Assembly (NCBI GenBank): GCA_023053545.1
Contig: JAKZAN010000056.1
Location: 62,001-126,000, forward strand
Source: Lepidurus packardi
Taxonomy: Eukaryota > Arthropoda > Branchiopoda > Notostraca > Triopsidae
Length of the DNA: 64,000 bases
Direction: 5' to 3'
Position numbers and translations under genes: made by a program. Numbering within the stretch: the first letter of the stretch is position 1; each line of letters starts with the position of its first letter. The notes below the pieces were generated by a model. It ran no database searches. It was given only the letters and a program-made list of their open reading frames with translations, and was not told the origin of the DNA. Shown in pieces: positions 41,001-49,779 of the stretch.

Positions 41001-41077
41001 AAAACTTCAACCACTGACTGAGCCTCCTTCACGGGGCCTTCAACGTTGGCTTCAGGGGGAGGACTCTTCGAGGCCAT
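34988..41077 (-). CDS. BEL/Pao gag-pol polyprotein, intact
   Basis: 2,029 aa from the ATG at 41077-41075, chosen for its strong context GCCATGG; an upstream in-frame GTG exists. Order of domains (rough residues): coiled coil 130-220; BEL gag domain (DUF1759 type) 376-550; zinc knuckles CPACGRTHPLSNC 601-613 and CFRCLCKGHVSRQC 634-647; aspartic protease LLDGGSETSLI with Asp 738; reverse transcriptase about 1035-1190 with VSSDVEKMFHQV and YVDN at 1156-1159; RNase H with FCDAS (Asp 1335), PRLELLGA (Glu 1379), WTES (Glu 1409, usually Asp) and NPADMCSRG (Asp 1455); integrase zinc finger His 1646, His 1651, Cys 1681, Cys 1684; integrase core VDFFG (Asp 1717), FSDNGTN (Asp 1779), GGAWERLV (Glu 1829); C-terminal DUF5641-type domain 1915-2002. 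The protein drives reverse transcription and integration of the element. No break is seen. The last codons and the stop lie inside the 3' LTR. Confidence 0.97.
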   Translation of the reverse strand: MASKSPPPEANVEGPVKEAQSVVEVLLKVRKNARSKLTRIIHRIENHIIDRGSRTELRAHRANLTEVYEECMQAHSDYVAQLSGQATVAKSEAWIRQLDEDTNNAYVRIDDYVKSRANDASSTYSRSTVTSARRSSLQEAERQRRDTELRLHQSQREVEEHVEDIRALKALEAETEERRLRIQQQQRRRDLSNQLEREALQVVQLRREVDEEENAAREVDEELISSLAITRELTTASPRIHHDRGYSPRNALPPLTSQQRSVPDIRFPPPAAGILQGRGADSLVADVRFSNPVSTAIRSTAMDQLSMNKRSTVSSFINTPAPPQCSTWPLNGPAVQAPQGTPPDAWISQLNQQVNPSTFFPSTTACSPWFSGVMPKVELKPFDGNPQDWPLFIATFKSLVHDTLHCDAQRIAMLREMLSPDIRESIAQTLLSPGLYEEALKELQEMYGDPQLIARCYIKSLLEMPALKNQQYESLRDFSRKLHGFVTTLIHCGYGHELSSAATLEQLIDKLPSGLRSKWGRHVLNMEPQLPTLSDFDGWLKNLVRAEGKVRPLGTAKGPNSESTTTAKKYPKSNKGKPNSYTPTVFATHVDTEEPSGSTKCPACGRTHPLSNCDKFASLSPPDKIDLVKNNGYCFRCLCKGHVSRQCQRDAECGLEGCKRLHHRLLHDAPRAFDRKAKLGNNSARRSREPNGQSRESEEGPYVNAVSADGSTRQILLLVVPVRLYSEDTFIDTFALLDGGSETSLIRQDAASKLGLKGRSLRMRIGTYHGNDPISKTMQVGFKIKSREETVSFNVSEALAVPKICVSRRVVDWPNLKKEWEHLADLDLPLVDSNDVTVLIGMDVPKIHRQLDYRESEYDDAAPVAFRMPFGWCAVGGLSTKQIASYPRCHLVSTRPLKELEELNETLERFWTVESLGMVASKNPVSEADRQAMQTFETSTRHDGERYEIGLPWKFSSIMLPDNRSSALKRLFTVERRFRRDPDYAGKYNAVIEEYISLGHARKLSLEELRGSPGRIWYLPHHGVINPNKPGKVRVVFDASSVFGGSSLNSNLLQGPDLMVNLVGLLIRFRERPVAVSSDVEKMFHQVRVKPEDQDALRFLWRRPGSQSAPHTYRMTVQIFGAVSSPSVCMYALQRTAEDFGCDRPDLVNKVKTQFYVDNFLDSLDTEKEATETCGALTSLLARGGFRLTKWLSGSREVMAALPAGERLIPSLNIDLDDLPVERTLGVLWNAERDAFLFRVVVAKSVSTKRGVLRAVASIFDPLGFIAPVILVAKVLLQEIWRQRLDWDDELPERLQGAWNTWASELTALETLTIPRCLRTVQAYPSSFQIHTFCDASEAGYGAVIYLRFDYPSSPVSVSLVAAKTRVAPVKQLTIPRLELLGAVIAARLTLTVINELRAKPEQVFLWTESTTVLKWINSKTCRFTTFVANRVGEVLESTNWRQWRHVPGETNPADMCSRGVATTDLVNCREWFHGPEFLILPPDRWPMTDNGNEPEPDDPEILPSKWVGLLTQVAKPVHDLFARCKNLGRLKRVIACVLRFGRNCRTEKGSRTIGPLQVDEVKKASHACLKAAQSNAFKEEIEALEAGKPTKSTSRLLKLKPYLDKDGVIRADGRIRHAELDPNVRNPIILCPQDPFTRHVISDAHERTLHASIERTLAEIQQNYWILRGRSTVRKFIRSCPVCRRLRVQPQTPIMAALPRERLEAFKPPFHNTGVDFFGPLYVVIHRRSHKRYGCLFTCLVTRAVHIEIAHTLDTDSFIMALRRFISKRGCPATCFSDNGTNLVAAEKELRDCLGRMDHVRVGEEAVRRGIKWRFSPPAAPHFGGAWERLVGSAKTALRATLKNRTVTDEVLLTVMAEVESLINGRPLTHVSLDPSDLQPLTPNHFLLGRANPNTPVDIFEESEMDSRKRWRCSQAITELFWRRWLREYVPTLIERRKWLQDRRNLKTGDVVLIVDPTTPRGHWPLGRVLEPFPGSDGVVRVARVKTTSGVFIRPVAKLCLLEEASDENPTGGLDVSDRKQGRRCSGQ

Positions 41078-41119
41078 GGCAAAGGTTTTCACAGAACGAG
41101 TTCGGAATAAACTTAGGAC

Positions 41120-41137
41120 TCCCGGGTTTCGGCACCA
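41120..41137 (-). other. Primer-binding site, matches tRNA-Phe 3' end
   Basis: In element orientation TGGTGCCGAAACCCGGGA lies 7 nt after the 5' LTR. Its reverse complement, TCCCGGGTTTCGGCACCA, is the 3' end (T-stem end, acceptor stem, CCA) of eukaryotic tRNA-Phe (GAA) as I know it, over all 18 nt. This primes minus-strand DNA synthesis. Confidence 0.85.
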
Positions 41138-41144
41138 GAAATTA

Positions 41145-41472
41145 TGTACGCAACACTAAAGAGACTGTCACGATGTTCGCACATATAGTTCAATTTATTG
41201 TGGAATCACTATTACAAGCAACTTGATAAAACGAGGTAAAAACAATTCGGATAAAAGACCGGCACGTCCGTTTGTCAGTGCAGCTGTATATCGTCTCCCA
41301 TATCCTTGAGGGTCAACTCAGGTTCAGCGTCAGTCAAACGTTAAAGGTTATCGATCGGTAAAAGGATAAAAATTCTACTGTCGCGAACCTTGGGCATGAA
41401 TCCGCCAAGGTCGCCTAGTCGGAGTCATTTCGAGTCTCACGTTCGTACCTTCTGGACTCACTGTCCAGAACA
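41145..41472 (-). repeat. 5' LTR of the BEL/Pao element
   Basis: 328 bp, no difference found against the 3' LTR at 34675-35002. It would carry the element promoter, but no clear TATA box is visible. It is followed on the plus strand by the target-site copy CGGAC and then satellite. Confidence 0.96.
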
Positions 41473-41477
41473 CGGAC
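41473..41477 (+). repeat. Target-site duplication of the BEL/Pao element, right copy
   Basis: CGGAC, matching 34670-34674. Confidence 0.9.
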
Positions 41478-44400
41478 TGAATTAATTCCTTACGGACTGA
41501 ATTAATTCCTTACGGACTGAATTAATTCTTTAGGATTGATTGAATTCCATTCTTACTGAATTAATTCCTTACGGACTGAATTATTTCCTTACGGACTGAA
41601 TTAATTCTTTAGGATGGATTGAATTCCATTCTTACTGAAATAATTCCTTACGGACTGAATTAATTCCTTACGGACTGAATCAATTCCTTACGGACTGAAT
41701 TAATTCCTTACGGACTGAATCAATTCCTTACGGACTGAATTAATTCCTTACGGACTGAATTATTTCCTTACGGACTGAATTAATTCTTTAGGATTGATTG
41801 AATTCCCTTATTACTTATTTAATTCCTTACGGACTGAACTATTTCCTTACGGACTGAATTAATTCTTTAGGATTGATTGAATTCCATTCTTACTGAAATA
41901 ATTCCTTACGGACTGAATTAATTCCTTACGGACTGAATTAATTGATTACGGAGGGAATTAATTCTTTACGGACTTAATTCATTCCTTACGGACTTAATTA
42001 ATTCTTTACGGTCTGAATTAATTCGTTACGGACTGAATTAATTCATTATGGACTTAACTAATTCCGTAAGGAATGAATGAATTAATTACGGACTGAAATA
42101 ACTCCTTACGGACTGAATTAATTCCTTACGGACGGAATCAATTCCTTACGGACTGAATTAATTCCTTACGGACTGAATTAATTCCTTACGGACTAAATTA
42201 TTTCCTTACGGACTGAATTAATTCTTTAGGATTGATTGAATTCCATTCTTACTGAATTAATTCCTTACGGACTGAACTATTTCCTTTCGGACTGAATTAA
42301 TTTCTTACGTACTGAATTAATTCCTTACGGACTGAATTAATTTCTTACGGACTGAATTAATTCCTTACGTACTTAATTAATTCCTTACGGTATAAATTAA
42401 TTCCGAACGGATTTTATTAATTCCTTAAGGACTGAATTAATTCATTACGGACTTAATTAATCCATTACGGACTTAATTATTTCCTTACGTACAGAAGTTA
42501 TTCCTCACGGACTGAATTAATTCCTTACGGACTGAATACCTTACTACCTTAATACCTTACGAACTGAATTAAATCCTTACGGACTTAATTAATTCCTTAC
42601 GGACTTAATTAATTCCTTACGGACTTAATTAATTCCTTACGGACTTAATTAATTCCTTACGGACTAAATTAATTCCCTACGGACTGAATTAATTCATTAC
42701 GGACTGAAATAATTCCTTACGGACTGAATTAATTCCTTACGGACTGAATTAATTCTTTAGGATTGATTGAATTCCATTCTTACTGAATTAATTCCTTACG
42801 GACTGAATTATTTCCTTACGGACTGAATTAATTCTTTAGGATGGATTGAATTCCATTCTTACTGAAATAATTCCTTACGGACTGAATTAATTCCTTACGG
42901 ACTGAATCAATTCCTTACGGACTGAATTAATTCCTTACGTACTGAAGTTATTCCTTACGGATTGAATTAATTCCTTACGGACTGAATTAATTCCTTACGG
43001 ACTGAATTAATACCTTACGGACTGAATTAAATCCTTACGGACTTCATTAATTCCATTCTTACTGAAATAATTCCTTACGGACTGAATTATTTCCTTACGG
43101 ACTGAATCAATTCCTTACGGACTGAATTAATTCCTTACGTACTGAAGTTATTCCTTACGGATTGAATTAATTCCTTACGGACTGAATTAATTCCTTACGG
43201 ACTGAATTAATAACTTACGGACTAAATTAAATCCTTACGGACTGAATTAATTCCTTACGGACTTAATTAATTCCTTACGGACTTAATTAATTCCTTACGG
43301 ACTGAATTAATTCCTTACGGACTGAATTAATTCTTTAGGATTGATTGAATTCCATTCTTACTGAATTAATTCTTTAGGATTGATTGAATTCCATTCTTAC
43401 TGAATTAATTCCTTACGGACTGAATTATTTCCTTACGGACTGAATTAATTCTTTAGGATGGATTGAATTCCATTCTTACTGAAATAATTCCTTACGGACT
43501 GAATTAATTCCTTACGGACTGAATCAATTCCTTACGGACTGAATTAATACCTTACGGACTGAATTAAATCCTTACGGACTGAATTAATTCCTTACGGACT
43601 TAATTAATTCCTTACGGACTTAATTAATTCCTTACGGACTAAATTAATTCCTGACGTACTTAATTAATTCCTTACGGTATGAATTAATTCCGTACGGATT
43701 TTATTAATTCCTTACGGACTGAATTAATTCATTACGGACTTAATTAATCCATTACGGACTGAATTATTTCCTTACGTACTGAAGTTATTCCTTACGGACT
43801 GAATTAATTCCTTACGGACTGAATTAATTCCTTACGGACTTAATTAATTCCTTACGGACTTAATTAATTCCTTACGGACTAAATTAATTCCCTACGGACT
43901 GAATTAATTCATTACGGACTGAATTAATTCCTTACGGACTGAATTAATTCCTTACGGACCTAATTAATTCCTTACGTACTTAATTAATTCTTTACGGTCT
44001 GAATTAATTACGTACGGATTTAAGTAATTCCTTACGGACTGAAATAATTCCGTACGGACTAAATTAATTCCTTACGGACTGAATCAATTCCTTACGGACT
44101 GAATTAATTCCTTACGGACTGAATTATTTCCTTACGGACTGAATTAATTCTTTAGGATTGATTGAATTCCATTCTTACTGAATTAATTCCTTACGGACTG
44201 AATTAATTCCTAACGGACTGAATTAATTCCTTACGGACTGAAATAATTCCTTACGGACTGAACTAATTCCTTACGGACTGAATTAATTCCTTACGGACTG
44301 AATTATTTCCTTACGGACTGAATTAATTCCTTACGGACTTAATTAATTCCTTACGGATTATATTAATTCCTTACGGACTGAATTAATTCATTACGGAGTG

Positions 44401-46279
44401 AATTAATTCCTTACGGACTGAATTAATTCCTTACGGACTGAATCAATTCCTTACGGACTGAATTAAATCCTTACGAACTGAATTAATTCCTTACGGACTG
44501 AATCATTTCCTTACGGACTGAATTAATTCTTTAGGATTGATTGAATTCCTTTCTTACTGAATTAATTTCATACGGACGGAATTAATTCTTTACGGACTTA
44601 AATAATTCCTTACGGACTTAATTAATTCCTTACGTACTTAATTAATTCTTTACGGTCTGAATTAATTCCTTACGGACTGAATTATTTCCTTACGGACTGA
44701 ATTAATTCTTTAGGATTGATTGAATTCCATTCTTACGGAATTAATTCCTTACGGACTGAATTATTTCCTTACGGACTGAATTAATTCTTTAGTATTGATT
44801 GAATTCCATTCTTACTGAAATAATTCCTTACGGACTGAATTAATTTCTTACGGACTGAATCAATTCCTTACGGACTGAATTAATTCCTTACGTACTGAAG
44901 TTATTCCTTACGGATTGAACTAATTCCTTACGGACTGAATTAATTCCTTACGGACTGAATTAATACCTTACGGACTGAATTAATTCCTTACGGACTTAAT
45001 TAATTCCTTACGGACTATATTAATTCCTTACGGACTGAATTAATTCATTACGGACTGAATTAATTCCTTACGGAATGAATTAATTCCTTACGGACTGAAT
45101 TAATTCCTTACGGACGGAATTAATTCTTTACGGACTTAATTAATTCCTTACGGACTTAATGAATTCCTTACGTACTTAATTAATTCCTTACGGACTGAAT
45201 TAATTCCTTAAGGACTGAATTAATTCCTTACGGACTGAATTAATTCCTTAATTAATTCCTTTCTGACTGAATTAATTCCTTACGGACTGAATTAATTCCT
45301 TACGGACTGATTTAATTCCTTACGGACTTAATTAATTCCTTACGGAATGAATGAATTAATTACGGACTGAAATAATTCCTTACGGACTGAAATAATTCCT
45401 TACTGACTGAAATAATTCCTTACTGACTGAATTAATTCCTTACGGACTGAATTAATTCCTTACGGACTGAATTAATTCCTTACGGACTGAATTAATTCTT
45501 TAGGATTGATTGAATTCCATTCTTACTGAATTATTTCCTTACGGACTGAATCAATTCCTTACGGACTGAATTAATTCCTTACGTACTGAAGTTATTCCTT
45601 ACGGATTGTATTAATTCCTTACGGACTGAATTAATTCCTTACGGACTGAATTAATACCTTACGGACTGAATTAAATCCTTACGGACTGAATTAATTCCTT
45701 ACGGACTTAATTAATTCCTTACGGACTTAATTAATTCCATACGTACTTAATTAATTCCTTACGGACTAAATTAATTACTTACGGACTGAATTAATTCATT
45801 ATGGACTGAATTAATTCATTACGGACTGAATTAATTCCTTACGGACTGAATTAATTCCTTACGGACTTAATTAATTCCTTACGGACTTAATTAATTCCTT
45901 ACGGACTGAATTAATTCCTTACGGACTGAATTAATTCTTTAGGATTGATTGAGTTCCATTCTTACTGAATTAATTCCTTACGGACTGAATTGTTTCCTTA
46001 CGGACTGAATTAATTCTTTAGGATTGATTGAATTCCATTCTTACTGAAATTAATTAATTCCGTAAGGAATGAATGAATTAATTACGGACTGAAATAATTC
46101 CTTACGGACTGAATTAATTCCTTACGGACTGAATTAATTCCTTACGGACTGAATTAATTCCTTTCGGACTGAATTAATTCCTTACGGACTGCATTATTTC
46201 CTTATGGACTGAATTAATTCTTTAGGATTGATTGAATTCCGTTCTTACTGAATTAATTCCTTACGGACTTAATTAATCG
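41473..46279 (+). repeat. 20-bp satellite array, middle block
   Basis: 4.8 kb of the same monomer in the same orientation, lying between the BEL element and the BEL fragment. The left part (about 41.6-42.7 kb) matches the 2,006-bp unit seen at 30.4-34.1 kb. The right part mixes variants known from the 17-30 kb region, with some extra changes near 44.0-46.2 kb. No ORF or RNA gene is seen. Confidence 0.97.
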
Positions 46280-46280
46280 C

Positions 46281-48140
46281 AAATCACACACCGCAAACCG
46301 CGGCAGCCGCAGCGCACTCGAAGTTCTACGGCAGCAGCTTTCCGAGGGTCTCAAGGAATGTACAGACCTTAACAAACGCTACATCACGGCTCGGGGGCTG
46401 AAAGACCGCCAAAGAGCGAACGCCGAAGCGTATTTAACGAAAATAGAGAGAGACGCATTCGCGTCTTTTCTAAATATCGAAGAATATCGTTCCTCACGAG
46501 CTAACGACCCTCCATCATCAATCGTATCGCGCTCGCTTATCTCTTCCCGTTCGTCCCGTTCGTCCCGATCGCCTGCAGAGGGCAGCATCGCGAGCAAATC
46601 CTCAAGCATGCGGCATCGGGAATCCCAATTCCGCCTTGCCTCTGCCGAATTGCGTCTCCATCGGTTAAACGAAGACGCCGTAGAAGAGGAGGCCTGCCGA
46701 AAAAGGCTAAGGGAAATGCAGATGCAACTGGAGGAAGAGGAACAGAGAGCACAGTTGGCCCGAGAGAGACGACATTACGAAAATGAAGTCGCCCAACTCC
46801 GTTTAGAAGCAAATTCACTACGCGAAGAAGTTGAGGAGGTAGTTGGAGAGCCTATGCTCATCACGGGGACGGCAACACGTCCTTCCAACGTGTCGCTTGA
46901 CGTACGAGTGAGTCCAACACACCAAACTGCCCTGGTCCCCGACAGAAGCGAAACTACTACTCCAGCTTCCACAAACGAGAGGACAGTTGCCAACGCCACC
47001 TATCGCCGAGAAGAGGTTGCAAATCGCGAAGATGCGTGGATATACGAAGAATCAGAAAATCGCGGAGAACGCAGTTCTCATGGTGGTAAGAGTTCCGGAC
47101 TCCCAAAGATCACGATTACCCCGTTTAATGGAGACCCGAGACGATGGACGATGTTTATTGCTAATTTCAGAGCTCTGATCCATGAATCGGGCTGTTCCGA
47201 CGCCCAAAAACTCGTTTATTTAAGAGAACTTTTGGATGACAGAGTAAGGGGATCGATTGCGCAAACACTACATAGCCCCTCCTTGTATAAAACGGCCCTA
47301 GCGGAACTGCAACGAAGATATGGCCATCCTCATTTAATTGCCAGAGCTTTCATTGCGAAATTGCTTAACATTACACAGCTACGCTCTGAAGATTTCGAAG
47401 CTCTTCAAGAATTTGCTAACGAAGTCCATGGCGCTGTTACGTCCCTTGAGCACTGTGGGTATCACCAAGACTTGCAATCGAGCGCAACCCTGTCACAGCT
47501 TCTCAACAAATTGCCCAAGCCTCTCAGAAATAGATGGGGGGAAAGAGTATTTAGTATACAACCTCGTCTCGCTGATCTGTCTGATTTCGACGCTTGGCTT
47601 GATCAACTCGTTTTAAGCCAAATGACAGTTCAACCGATTGAACAATTCGAAACCAAACCGGGGCCTTTGAAAAGGTCACCCCTGGCTACGAAGACGCCCC
47701 AATCGAAGCATGTTTATGCAACGAGCGAAAACTCTGCCCCAAAAACTTGCCAAGTATGCGCGAAATTTGGGCACAGTATTTCCGATTGTCGAAAATTCGC
47801 CGCGTTGCAGACCAAGGAGCGTGCTGAAGTTGTCAAGGAAAAATCGCTCTGCTTCTCCTGCCTCGAAGACTCCCATCGAAGTCGGGAATGTGGCCGAAAG
47901 CAGGCCTGTGCAGTCGACGGCTGTAAAGAAAAACATCACCCATTGCTGCACGGCGCTCCCCGAGTTTACCCAAATCGTTCTCCAGCGAAAAGCCAGCCAG
48001 GACACGCAGTCTATCATATGAGATTCGCGCCTGGGAGAATTATTCTTCTATCATTAGTTCCCGTTATAATCTCCAAAAAATGGGAAGTCTTTACGCGTAA
48101 ACGCTCTGCTCGACACTGGCAGCGAAGTGTCACTTATTAA
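46281..48140 (+). pseudogene. BEL/Pao gag fragment, 5'-truncated and frameshifted
   Basis: The frame is open from the left satellite junction to TAA at 48138-48140 (619 codons). The first ATG is at 46608, but homologous protein (LEVLRQQLSEGLKECTDLN and onward) is readable before it, so that ATG is not the original start. A charged coiled coil occupies about 46610-46860. The gag domain (DUF1759 type) runs about 47105-47640, with TPFNGDPRRW, SIAQTLHSP and SDFDAWLDQL. Two zinc knuckles follow: CQVCAKFGHSISDC from 47748 and CFSCLEDSHRSREC from 47850. The final 20 or so codons are out of frame: the protease frame is entered by a one-base change in the six-A run at 48075-48080. Confidence 0.9.
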
Positions 48141-48499
48141 AAGAGATGTCGCCCGAAGCTTATCTTTAAATGGCCCTGAGAAGAATATTCACCTCGAGAC
48201 GTTCCATGGAAATGACCCGGTTTTGCGCGCGAAGACTGTGGAGTTCGAAGTCTCCTCTCTCGACGGAAAATCCGTCGTGCAAGTTTCGGGACCGCTCACC
48301 GTTCCTAATCTCAACATTTCAAATCGACGTTATGATTTTTAACGACTGCAAAAGGCTCACAATCACTTGAGAGGCTTGGAGCTTCCAGAAATGAAGGACG
48401 AAGATGTTACGGTACTCCTCGGCATGGATGTCGTAGAGGCACACGAACCTATGGCTATTTTGAAGCCTGCAAGAGGCACTGTCGGTCCCAGGGCTGTAC
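48079..48499 (+). pseudogene. BEL/Pao aspartic protease fragment, interrupted by a stop
   Basis: In the +1 frame relative to the gag fragment, the protease active site LLDTGSEVSLI is readable at about 48106-48138. Downstream sequence such as HGNDPV and VTVLLGMDV aligns with the intact BEL protein at HGNDPI and VTVLIGMDV. An in-frame TAA at 48340-48342 breaks it; the same frame continues afterwards to the satellite junction at 48499, where the pol part ends abruptly. With the upstream frameshift this copy cannot make a functional polyprotein. Unlike the intact element (DGGS), this protease keeps the common DTGS motif. Confidence 0.88.
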
Positions 48500-49779
48500 A
48501 TTCCTTACGGACTGAATTAATTCTTTAGGATTGATTGAATTCCTTTCTTACTGAATTAATTTCATACGGACTGAATTAACTCATTACGGACTTAATTAAT
48601 CCATTACGGACTGAATTAATTCTTTATGATTGATTGAATTCCTTACTTGCTGAATTAATTAGTTACGGACTGAATTAATTCCTTACGGATTGGATTAACT
48701 ACTTAGGGACTGAATTAATTCCTTGGGAACTGAATTAATTCCTTACGGACTTAATTAATTCCTTACGGACTGAATTAATTACTTACGGACTGAATCAATT
48801 TCTTACGGACTTAATTAATTCCTTTCGGCCTGATTTAATTCCTTACAGACTGAATTAATTCTTTATACACTGAATTAATTCCTTACGGACTTAATTAATT
48901 CCTTACGGACTGATATAAATTCCTTACGGACTAAATTAATTCTTTACGAACTGAATTAATTCCTTACGGACTTAATTAATTCCTTACGGACTGAATTAAT
49001 TCCTTATGGACTTAATTGATACATTACGGACTTAATTAATTCCTTTCGGCCTGATTTAATTCCTTACAGACTGAATTAATTCCCTACGGCCTGATTTAAT
49101 TCCTTACAGACTGAATTAATTCTTTATACACTGAATTAATTCCTTACGGACTTAATTAATTCCTTACGGACTGAATTAATTCCTTACGGACTGAATTAAT
49201 TCCTTACGGACTGAATTAATTCCTTACGGACTGAATTAATTCCTTACGGACTAAATTAATTCCTTACGGACTTAATTAATTCCTTACGGACTTAATTAAT
49301 CCATTACGGACTGAATTAATTCCTTACGGACTGAATTATTACATTACGGACTGAATTAATTCCTTACGGACTGAATTATTACATTACGGACTGAATTAAT
49401 TCCTTACGGACAGAATTATTTCCTTACGGACTGAATTAATTCTTTAGGATTGATTGAATTCCTTTCTTACTGAATTAATTCCTTACTTAGTGAATTAATT
49501 CCTTACGGACTTAATTAAATCCGTAAGGAATGAATGAATTAATTACGGACTGAAATAATTCCGTACGGACTGAATTAATTCCTTACGGTCTGAATTAATT
49601 CCTTACGGATTTAATTAATTCCTTACGGACTGAATTAATTCCTTACGGACTGAATTAATTCATTATGGACTTAATTAATTCCGTAAGGAATGAATGAATT
49701 AATTACGGACTGAAATAATTCATTATGGACTTAATTAATTCCGTAAGGAATGAATGAATTAATAACGACTGAAATAATT
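48500..49779 (+). repeat. More divergent satellite next to the BEL fragment
   Basis: Monomers here depart more often from consensus (CCTTGGGAACTG, CCTTACAGACTG, CTTTATACACTG, CTTTCGGCCTGATTT, a 21-nt unit near 48920). The group TTTCGGCC...TTACAGAC...TTTATACAC occurs at about 48830 and, partly duplicated, at about 49045-49125. A regular higher-order unit is not clear. Confidence 0.7.

Larger units (their letters stand above)
34675..41472 (-). mobile_element. Complete BEL/Pao LTR retrotransposon inserted in satellite
   Basis: The element is 6,798 bp and lies on the minus strand. It has two 328-bp LTRs, each TGT...ACA, that look identical throughout, a tRNA-Phe primer-binding site, one intact gag-pol ORF, and a CGGAC target-site duplication. 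Uninterrupted paralogues of the insertion site are present in the array at about 31121-31170 and 33127-33175 (TTCCCTACGGACTG then TTCATTACGGACTG), so the ancestral state is visible in the window. Identical LTRs imply a recent insertion, after the local 2,006-bp repeat had formed. No envelope-like ORF is present. Confidence 0.97.
46280..48499 (+). mobile_element. Fragment of a second BEL/Pao element (gag to protease), decayed
   Basis: 2.2 kb of non-satellite DNA with BEL/Pao gag, zinc knuckles and protease. It is related to, but clearly different from, the element at 34675-41472, and lies on the opposite strand. It begins inside gag, at a point matching about residue 55-60 of the full element, and stops shortly after the protease. 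Reverse transcriptase, integrase and both LTRs are missing. The left junction (TTAATTAATCG then CAAATC) and right junction (GGCTGTAC then ATTCCTTACGG) share no target-site duplication. It may be what remains after deletion or unequal exchange between flanking satellites. Confidence 0.9.

Noticed and set aside
41145..41472. Solo LTR interpretation of the right LTR
   Set aside because: It pairs with 34675-35002, has the internal region and primer site attached, and shares the target duplication.
46379..46818. Minus-strand ORFs over the start of the BEL fragment
   Set aside because: The plus frame is open and homologous to BEL gag throughout; the reverse ORFs are shadows.
48075..48080. Programmed frameshift between gag and protease in the BEL fragment
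   Set aside because: The required shift is +1 at a six-A run, and the intact BEL/Pao relative uses a single frame. A one-base insertion in a homopolymer is simpler, and a second lesion (TAA at 48340) also marks decay.
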